From an uncultured Pelagibacteraceae bacterium (GTDB lineage: Bacteria; Pseudomonadota; Alphaproteobacteria; Pelagibacterales; Pelagibacteraceae): a stretch of DNA of 64,000 nucleotides. The stretch lies in assembly GCA_902597215.1 (NCBI GenBank), contig CACJWU010000001.1, forward strand, positions 1-64,000, in the 5' to 3' direction. A model generated the notes under the pieces. The model made no database searches. It was not told where the DNA came from and saw only the letters and a list, made by a program, of their open reading frames with translations. The translations under genes were made by a program, and so were the position numbers. Below are positions 52,961 to 64,000 of the stretch, piece by piece (positions within the stretch are counted from its first letter, which is position 1; each line of letters begins with the position of its first letter).

Positions 52961-52993
52961 ATGCGCAATAATTATTAATTATTTCTTAATTAA

Positions 52994-53737
52994 TCAACTC
53001 TTTTTTTTAAGATAACTTATATGGTGAAATACTATTGCTGCACTATTAGATATATTTAAGCTTTCTATATTTTTATCAATATCTATTTTAACTAAAAAGT
53101 CTGCATATTTTGAGGTATGTTTATGCATCCCTGAACCTTCAGACCCAAATAGTAAAACATTATTTCCTTTCCAATCTAAATCTGTAAAATTTTTTTTTCC
53201 TTTTCCATCAAAACCATAAATCCAAAAATTTTTATCCTTTAAGTTTTTTAATGTGCTATTTATATTTGAGACTGTAAAAATATTAATATATTCAATTGCA
53301 CCACTAGCTGCTTTAAACATCAATTTACTTTCACGTGGAAAAGTTCTTTCTTTAACAATAATACCGTCAATTCCAAAAGCTAATGCACTTCTAATTAATG
53401 AACCAATGTTTCTTGGATCTGTCACACCATCTAAACACGCTAATGTGACATTATTTTTCTCTTTTATAAAATTTTTTAAAGTAGGCTTTTCAAGATGTTC
53501 AATTTCAGCAACATATCCTTGATGTAACAAATTTTCTTTTGTACTATACTTGTCTAGCTCTTTTTTAGTTTTAAAATACACTTTTACATCAACTAAAAGA
53601 TTTTTATTTGGGCTTTTTCGATGTATATTCTTTTTACTTTCTTCAGTTAAAAAAACCTTCAAAACTTTTCTTTGTGGATTTCTTAAAGCTTCAATTACAG
53701 CATGTTGACCAATGATAAAAAAAGACGATTTATTCAT
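52994..53737 (-). CDS. rlmB: 23S rRNA (guanosine-2'-O)-methyltransferase RlmB
   Basis: A 247-residue SpoU/TrmH-family enzyme. An N-terminal L30e-like RNA-binding domain (about 1-75; G-Q-H-A-V-I-E-A-L-R-N-P) precedes the SPOUT knot with motif 1 D-G-V-T-D-P-R-N-I-G-S-L-I-R near residue 102. Motif 2 is L-L-F-G-S-E-G-S-G-M near 193 and motif 3 S-L-N-I-S-N-S-A-A near 226. It methylates a ribose in the 23S peptidyl-transferase region. Neighbours are tRNA-Thr downstream and the divergent tRNA-Tyr. Confidence 0.93.
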   Translation of the reverse strand: MNKSSFFIIGQHAVIEALRNPQRKVLKVFLTEESKKNIHRKSPNKNLLVDVKVYFKTKKELDKYSTKENLLHQGYVAEIEHLEKPTLKNFIKEKNNVTLACLDGVTDPRNIGSLIRSALAFGIDGIIVKERTFPRESKLMFKAASGAIEYINIFTVSNINSTLKNLKDKNFWIYGFDGKGKKNFTDLDWKGNNVLLFGSEGSGMHKHTSKYADFLVKIDIDKNIESLNISNSAAIVFHHISYLKKKS

Positions 53738-53867
53738 AAAATATAGTTAGTTTTACACGTTTTTTTGAATATTTTCCCACTAAATCACATATTGCATTTG
53801 CATAATAAAAATATATAAAACGCATGTTGTTTAAAGCATTATTGAACAAGGGGACACTTCCCCAATG

Positions 53868-53953
53868 GGAGGGGTTCCAGAGCGGTCAAATGGGGCGGGC
53901 TGTAAACCCGTTGACTTCGGTCTTCGAAAGTTCGAATCTTTCCCCCTCCACCA
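53868..53953 (+). tRNA. tRNA-Tyr (anticodon GUA)
   Basis: An 86-nt class II tRNA: acceptor GGAGGGG/CCCCTCC, anticodon arm CGGGCTGTAAACCCG (GUA), a long variable arm, T arm with TTCGAAT, and encoded CCA. A small hairpin GGGGACACTTCCCC lies 4 nt upstream and may mark the 5' leader. It begins the run that leads through tRNA-Gly to tuf. Confidence 0.95.
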
Positions 53954-53999
53954 TTCAATAATTATTTAAATAATAATGGAGTGAAACTCTTGGGGTTGC

Positions 54000-54073
54000 G
54001 CGGGTGTAGTTCAATGGTAGAACGCTAGCCTTCCAAGCTGGATGTAAGGGTTCGATTCCCTTTACCCGCTCCA
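54000..54073 (+). tRNA. tRNA-Gly (anticodon UCC)
   Basis: A 74-nt cloverleaf: acceptor GCGGGTG/TACCCGC, D arm with GTTCAATGGTAGAAC, anticodon loop CTTCCAA (UCC), T arm GGGTTCGATTCCC and encoded CCA. It lies 46 bp after tRNA-Tyr and 38 bp before tuf, consistent with a tRNA-tuf transcript. Confidence 0.96.
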
Positions 54074-54111
54074 AGAAAGTGAAATTATAAATTAAATTGA
54101 GGTAAAAAGTA

Positions 54112-55302
54112 ATGTCGAAAGAAAAATTTGTAAGGAATAAACCGCATTGCAACATAGGTACTATTGGCCATGTTGACCACGGTAAAACAACTTTAACTGC
54201 AGCTATTACAAAAGTTTTAGCTGAAACAGGTGGTGCTACAGCAATTGCATATGATCAAATTGATAAAGCTCCAGAAGAAAAAGAAAGGGGTATTACAATT
54301 TCAACTGCACACGTTGAGTATGAAACTGAAAAAAGGCACTATGCTCACGTAGATTGTCCAGGACATGCTGACTATGTAAAAAATATGATTACAGGTGCAG
54401 CACAAATGGATGGAGCAATATTAGTTGTAAACGCTGCCGATGGTCCAATGCCACAAACTAGAGAACATATTTTACTTGCAAGACAAGTTGGTGTTCCTGC
54501 AATTGTTGTTTACCTTAACAAAGTCGATCAAGTTGATGACAAAGAAATGATTGATCTTGTTGAGGAAGAAATAAAAGAATTATTAACCTCATATAAATTT
54601 CCAGGTGATAAAACTCCAATTACAAAAGGTTCAGCACTTGCCGCTGTTGAAGGTAGAGACGATGAAATTGGAAAAAATTCAATATTAGAATTGATGAAGA
54701 ATGTTGATGAGTTTATTCCACAACCTGATAGACCAAAAGATAAAGACTTCTTAATGCCTGTTGAAGATGTTTTTTCTATTTCTGGAAGAGGTACAGTTGT
54801 AACTGGAAGAGTAGAGTCTGGTGTAATTAAAACTGGAGATGAAATAGAAATAGTTGGTATTAGAGAAACTAAAAAGTCAGTATGCACTGGAGTTGAAATG
54901 TTTAGAAAACTTTTAGACTCGGGTGAAGCTGGAGATAATATTGGTGTATTGTTAAGAGGTGTAGAGAGAACTGATGTTGAAAGAGGCCAAGTATTATGTA
55001 AGTCTGGCTCTGTAACACCGCATACTAAATTTGAGGCTCAAGCGTATGTTCTTAAAAAAGAAGAAGGAGGTAGACATACTCCATTTTTTACAAAATACAG
55101 ACCTCAGTTTTATTTTAGAACAACAGATGTTACTGGAGAAGTTGAATTACCATCAGGTACTGAAATGGTTATGCCAGGTGATGACGCCAAGTTTACAGTA
55201 AAATTGATCACTCCAATCGCAATGTCAGAAAAGCTTAACTTTGCTATTAGAGAGGGAGGAAGAACTGTTGGAGCTGGAGTGGTAACTAAAATTATAGAGT
55301 AA
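54112..55302 (+). CDS. tuf: Elongation factor Tu
   Basis: A 396-residue translational GTPase, exact family length. G1 is G-H-V-D-H-G-K-T-T near residue 19, the switch I segment E-R-G-I-T-I near 59, G3 D-C-P-G-H near 81, G4 N-K-V-D near 136, and domains II and III (G-R-G-T-V-V-T-G-R near 223; [12 protein letters not shown] at the end). A GAGG ribosome-binding site precedes the ATG. It is the only tuf copy in the window; the downstream str operon is not here. Confidence 0.98.
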   Translation: MSKEKFVRNKPHCNIGTIGHVDHGKTTLTAAITKVLAETGGATAIAYDQIDKAPEEKERGITISTAHVEYETEKRHYAHVDCPGHADYVKNMITGAAQMDGAILVVNAADGPMPQTREHILLARQVGVPAIVVYLNKVDQVDDKEMIDLVEEEIKELLTSYKFPGDKTPITKGSALAAVEGRDDEIGKNSILELMKNVDEFIPQPDRPKDKDFLMPVEDVFSISGRGTVVTGRVESGVIKTGDEIEIVGIRETKKSVCTGVEMFRKLLDSGEAGDNIGVLLRGVERTDVERGQVLCKSGSVTPHTKFEAQAYVLKKEEGGRHTPFFTKYRPQFYFRTTDVTGEVELPSGTEMVMPGDDAKFTVKLITPIAMSEKLNFAIREGGRTVGAGVVTKIIE

Positions 55303-55311
55303 GCTCTATAT

Positions 55312-55387
55312 AGGAGTGTAGCTCAATTGGTAGAGCGCCGGTCTCCAAAACCGGAGGCTGAGGGTTCGAGTCCCTCCGCTCCTGCCA
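55312..55387 (+). tRNA. tRNA-Trp (anticodon CCA)
   Basis: A 76-nt cloverleaf: acceptor AGGAGTG/CGCTCCT, D arm GCTCAATTGGTAGAGC, anticodon arm CCGGTCTCCAAAACCGG (CCA), T arm GGGTTCGAGTCCC and encoded CCA. It sits 9 bp after tuf and 18 bp before secE, the standard position in many Proteobacteria. Confidence 0.96.
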
Positions 55388-55405
55388 AAAATTATTAATT
55401 GAACT

Positions 55406-55597
55406 ATGAAAAACCCAATTAAATTTATTCAAGAAGTTAAACAAGAAGCTTTCAAGGTTTCATGGCCAACGTGGAAAGAGACGTTACAAGGTGCTTTAAT
55501 GGTTTTTGCAATGGCGGTTGTAATGTCAATATTTTTTCTTTTAGTTGATCAGGTTTTAAAATTTCTATTGGATTTATTTTTAAGGATAAGTTTGTAA
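55406..55597 (+). CDS. secE: Preprotein translocase subunit SecE
   Basis: A 63-residue single-span SecE of the short type. An amphipathic helix (F-I-Q-E-V-K-Q-E-A-F-K-V-S-W-P-T-W-K-E) carries the hallmark V-x-W-P-T, then one membrane helix (about 30-58). It clamps the SecY channel. It is coupled to nusG by a 1-bp TAATG overlap. Confidence 0.95.
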   Translation: MKNPIKFIQEVKQEAFKVSWPTWKETLQGALMVFAMAVVMSIFFLLVDQVLKFLLDLFLRISL

Positions 55598-56127
55598 TGA
55601 AAAATTGGTATATTGTTCAATCTCACTCAAGTTTTGAAAATAAAGTTGCTGGTTCTATTAAAGAGGAGGCAGATAAAGCTAAAATTTCAGACAAATTTGA
55701 GGAAATTATTGTACCCACTCATGATGTAACAGAGGTTAAAAGAGGAAAAAGAATACAAAGAAAAAAAAAGTATTTCCCTGGTTATGTTTTAATTAAAAGT
55801 GAAATGGATAATAATATATATCATATGATAAAAAATATAAAAAGAGTGAGTGGTTTTTTAGGGACAAAGGGCATGCCAGTTCCAGTTTCTGATAAGGAAA
55901 TAGAAAAGATTTTAGGTCAAATAAAAGATGGTGTGGCTCAGCCAAAATCTGGTATAGAATACAGTGTTGGTGAAAAAATACAGGTTGTTGATGGACCTTT
56001 TGCTTCATTCAGTGGTATGGTTGAAGAAATTGATGAAGAAAAATCAAGACTTAAGGTTTCAGTTTCAATTTTTGGAAGACCAACACCTGTTGATTTAGAA
56101 TATAACCAAGTAGAGAAAGTAAGTTAA
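55597..56127 (+). CDS. nusG: Transcription termination/antitermination factor NusG
   Basis: A 176-residue NusG. The NGN domain begins [11 protein letters not shown] near residue 3, with the K-Y-F-P-G-Y-V-L-I block near 60. A KOW domain (about 122-176) has [11 protein letters not shown] and ends Y-N-Q-V-E-K-V. It binds RNA polymerase beta' and links it to Rho or to ribosomes. It overlaps rplK by one base. Confidence 0.97.
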   Translation: MKNWYIVQSHSSFENKVAGSIKEEADKAKISDKFEEIIVPTHDVTEVKRGKRIQRKKKYFPGYVLIKSEMDNNIYHMIKNIKRVSGFLGTKGMPVPVSDKEIEKILGQIKDGVAQPKSGIEYSVGEKIQVVDGPFASFSGMVEEIDEEKSRLKVSVSIFGRPTPVDLEYNQVEKVS

Positions 56128-56558
56128 TGGCGGCAAAAAAAGAAATAAGTGGTTTTATAAAATTACAAATAAAAGGTGGTCAGGCTAATCCAGCTCCACC
56201 AGTTGGACCAGCATTAGGTCAACGTGGTGTAAATATAATGGAATTCTGTAAAGCTTTTAATGATAAAACAAAATCATTAGCAGGCAAACCTGTTCCAGTT
56301 GAAATTACGGTTTATAAAGATAAAAAATTTGATTTTAAGATTAAATCACCACCTGCATCATTTTTTATTAGAGAGGCAGCAAAATTAAAAAGCGGTTCAC
56401 AAGAACCTGGTAGAAACATTGTTGCATCCATTACAAAAAAACAAGCAGAAGAAATTGCAAAGCAAAAGATGGAAGATCTTAATGCTCTAGACTTAGAACA
56501 AGCTGTAAAAATTATAGCAGGCTCAGCTAGATCAATGGGAATTGAGGTTAAGGAGTAA
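56127..56558 (+). CDS. rplK: Ribosomal protein L11
   Basis: A 143-residue L11 of standard length. The N-terminal domain has [18 protein letters not shown], the Pro-rich site that contacts elongation factors. The C-terminal rRNA-binding domain ends with A-G-S-A-R-S-M-G-I. It forms the stalk base with L10/L12 and lies directly before rplA with a 1-bp overlap. Confidence 0.98.
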   Translation: MAAKKEISGFIKLQIKGGQANPAPPVGPALGQRGVNIMEFCKAFNDKTKSLAGKPVPVEITVYKDKKFDFKIKSPPASFFIREAAKLKSGSQEPGRNIVASITKKQAEEIAKQKMEDLNALDLEQAVKIIAGSARSMGIEVKE

Positions 56559-57247
56559 TGACATCAAAAAGATTTAAAAAACTTCCAGAAAAAACATTTG
56601 ATCTTCCAGCAGAGTCTGTTGATAAGTTGATACCTATTATAAAAAAAAACTGCACGGCAAAATTTGATGAGTCTATAGATTTGAGTTTTCAAATTAATCA
56701 TAAACAAAAAAAAAATGAAATTAATATAAGAACTATTGTTAATTTACCTGGTGGATCAGGTAAAAATGTAAAAGTTGCGGTTGTTTGCGAAGATGCAAAA
56801 TCAAACGAAGCTAAAACGGCAGGCGCTGATACTGTTGGTGGAGATGATTTAATTGAAAAAATTAAAAGTGGTGATATTAATTTTGAAAAATTAATTTGCA
56901 CTCCTTCAATGATGATTAAACTATCTAAGCTTGGAAAAGTTCTGGGCCCAAAAGGTCTTATGCCAAATCCAAAACTAGGATCAGTAACTGAAGATTTAAA
57001 AACTGCTGTACATGATGCGAAATCTGGCCAAGCAGAAATTCGAAACGACAAAGATGGAAATATAGGAGTAAGTATTGGAAAAAAATCTTTCACAGATGAT
57101 AAACTCGTAAAAAATTTTAATGCAATATTAGATACACTTGATAAAGAAAAGTCTAATAATGTTGTGAAGGGTGATTTAATAAAAAGTTCTTTTATTACCT
57201 CTACAATGGGAGTTTCTTATAAACTTAAATTAGGAAAAAATATTTAA
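56558..57247 (+). CDS. rplA: Ribosomal protein L1
   Basis: A 229-residue L1, normal length. Marks are F-D-E-S-I-D-L-S-F-Q near residue 36, V-N-L-P-G-G-S-G-K near 62, the signature L-G-P-K-G-L-M-P-N-P-K near 128, and K-S-G-Q-A-E-I-R-N-D-K near 152. L1 holds the E-site tRNA and in many bacteria represses its own L11-L1 message; no clear L1-binding mimic was identified here. Confidence 0.98.
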   Translation: MTSKRFKKLPEKTFDLPAESVDKLIPIIKKNCTAKFDESIDLSFQINHKQKKNEINIRTIVNLPGGSGKNVKVAVVCEDAKSNEAKTAGADTVGGDDLIEKIKSGDINFEKLICTPSMMIKLSKLGKVLGPKGLMPNPKLGSVTEDLKTAVHDAKSGQAEIRNDKDGNIGVSIGKKSFTDDKLVKNFNAILDTLDKEKSNNVVKGDLIKSSFITSTMGVSYKLKLGKNI

Positions 57248-57252
57248 CTGTT

Positions 57253-57774
57253 ATGATGAATAAAGACCAAAAGAAGAATTATATTTCTGAAATGACCTCT
57301 CAGTTTGAAAATAGTAAAGCTATTATGGTTACTCACTATCAAGGTCTTACAATGACTCAGCTGGATGAATTAAGATCAAAGATGAGAGAACATGGGATAA
57401 TCTTTAAGATTACAAAAAATAGAATTACAAAATTAGCTTTAGAAAAAACTAAATGCAAAGATTTATCTAATTTGTTTACTGGTCCAACAGCAGTCGCTTT
57501 TGGCGAAGATGCAATAATGTCAGCAAGGATTTTATCAAAGTTTGCTAAGGATAATGAGAATCTTAAACTAATTGGTGGAATGATGGATAATGAGATTCTT
57601 GATCAAGCTGGAGTTATAAATGTAGCAAATTTACCTACTTTAGATGAGGCAAGAGCTAATATTGTAGGTATTTTGAACGCTTCTGCATCAAAATTAGTCA
57701 GTATTTTACTTGCACGATCAGAAAAAATGAGTAATTTACCCACTGAAAATTCTGAAACAAAACCCAAAGAGTAG
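57253..57774 (+). CDS. rplJ: Ribosomal protein L10
   Basis: A 173-residue stalk anchor. The N-terminal rRNA-binding part has V-T-H-Y-Q-G-L-T near residue 27 and K-I-T-K-N-R-I near 54, and F-T-G-P-T-A-V-A-F follows. The C-terminal helix for L12 dimers includes [11 protein letters not shown]. Two ATG codons are adjacent (57253 and 57256); either could be used. The gap to rplA is only 5 bp, so the usual long leader for L10 autoregulation is absent. Confidence 0.96.
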   Translation: MMNKDQKKNYISEMTSQFENSKAIMVTHYQGLTMTQLDELRSKMREHGIIFKITKNRITKLALEKTKCKDLSNLFTGPTAVAFGEDAIMSARILSKFAKDNENLKLIGGMMDNEILDQAGVINVANLPTLDEARANIVGILNASASKLVSILLARSEKMSNLPTENSETKPKE

Positions 57775-57778
57775 ACAT

Positions 57779-58144
57779 ATGCCAGACCTAAATAAAATTA
57801 TAGAAGATTTATCAAGTTTAACGGTTGCAGAAGCAGCAGATCTTTCAAAACAATTGGAAGAAAAATGGGGAGTAACCCCAATGGCAGCAGCAGCCCCAGC
57901 AGCAGCGGGTGGTGCAGCAGCAGCAGAAGATAAAGATGATTTTACAATCATGTTAGTTTCTGCAGGTGACAAAAAAATAAATGTTATCAAAGAAGTTAGA
58001 GCAGCAACATCACTAGGTTTAAAAGAAGCAAAAGATTTAGTAGAAGGAGCACCTAAAGAAGTTAAAGCTGGAGTTCCTAAAAAAGAAGCTGAGGAAATTA
58101 AAACTAAGTTAGAAGCTGCAGGCGCAAAAGTAGAACTTAAGTAA
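57779..58144 (+). CDS. rplL: Ribosomal protein L7/L12
   Basis: A 121-residue stalk protein. An N-terminal dimer domain ([12 protein letters not shown]) is joined by an Ala/Pro/Gly hinge ([15 protein letters not shown], about residues 39-53) to the factor-binding C-terminal domain. That domain has K-I-N-V-I-K-E-V-R near 70, then [11 protein letters not shown] near 82. The hinge is locally GC-rich because of GCA codons. Confidence 0.98.
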   Translation: MPDLNKIIEDLSSLTVAEAADLSKQLEEKWGVTPMAAAAPAAAGGAAAAEDKDDFTIMLVSAGDKKINVIKEVRAATSLGLKEAKDLVEGAPKEVKAGVPKKEAEEIKTKLEAAGAKVELK

Positions 58145-58162
58145 ATTAAAAGGATTTTTTTT

Positions 58163-58187
58163 GATACTGATTTTTTTAATCAGTATT
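58163..58187 (+). promoter_or_regulatory. Hairpin between rplL and rpoB
   Basis: ATACTGATT and AATCAGTAT form a perfect 9-bp stem around five T residues, closed by a G-T pair. It lies in the 52-bp gap ending 9 nt before the rpoB ATG, without a following T run. In other bacteria this gap holds an attenuator or RNase-processing hairpin that lowers rpoBC output relative to L12; the same role is likely here. Confidence 0.6.
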
Positions 58188-58196
58188 GATCTATAA

Positions 58197-64000
<5,804 letters not shown>

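Noticed and set aside
53955-54155. 66-codon minus-strand ORF across tRNA-Gly and the tuf start
   Set aside because: It reads through the antisense of a well-formed tRNA; such frames commonly arise over tRNA genes and are not real proteins.

Overview
The window is a stretch of a small, streamlined, AT-rich alphaproteobacterial chromosome. Gene content and style point to the SAR11 clade (Candidatus Pelagibacter and relatives): very short intergenic gaps, many 1-4 bp start/stop overlaps, A/T-ending codons, TRAP and ABC uptake systems, a prpDBC methylcitrate block, and the order rlmB - tRNA-Tyr - tRNA-Gly - tuf - tRNA-Trp - secE - nusG - rplKAJL - rpoBC. The taxonomic call is an inference from these features; no 16S gene is present.

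Layout. 1-11.3 kb: metabolic and transport genes. These are the tail of a gamma-carbonic-anhydrase-like gene, a PNPox-like flavoprotein, a hydroxyisobutyrate-dehydrogenase-type enzyme, an MFS carrier, rpoZ with an acidic tail, a class III CoA-transferase, a TRAP transporter (P, Q, M), a DusA-type enzyme and two tandem TauE/SafE permeases. 11.4-18 kb: a long charged-helix protein, phosphomannomutase/phosphoglucomutase, nrdAB, a 56-residue lipoprotein missed by the ORF track, and a methyltransferase. 18-22.2 kb: prpD-prpB-prpC (propionyl-CoA disposal) behind a phosphoglycolate phosphatase. 22.3-31.3 kb: amino-sugar, aromatic, NAD, Cys-tRNA, citramalate and RNA-modification genes, ending in rpsD. 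31.3-38.5 kb: a minus-strand run sfsA-map-purB-purC-purS-purQ-purL-bolA-grxD.

39.7-48.5 kb: a coherent sugar-solute module. A GH13_18-type glycoside phosphorylase, a glucosyl-3-phosphoglycerate synthase-like enzyme, a cognate HAD phosphatase and a MalK-type ATPase lie on the minus strand, divergent from a binding protein and two permeases. The best reading is synthesis, uptake and phosphorolysis of glucosylglycerate or a near relative.

48.5-50.7 kb: the most unusual region. A 2.05-kb island lies between a perfect 45-bp direct repeat made of the 5' half of tRNA-Leu(UAA). The left tRNA copy is a deletion remnant and the right copy is intact. The island has no integrase. It carries one two-gene operon, a DsrE-like protein plus a histidine-rich outer-membrane beta-barrel, behind two tandem 17-bp palindromes that match the core Zur (zinc regulator) operator. 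I read it as a non-autonomous, zinc-responsive cargo island.

50.7-64 kb: nadK starting 4 nt after the tRNA, a polytopic membrane protein, tRNA-Thr, rlmB, and the tRNA/tuf/secE/nusG/ribosomal-protein/RNA-polymerase block. rpoC runs off the window end.
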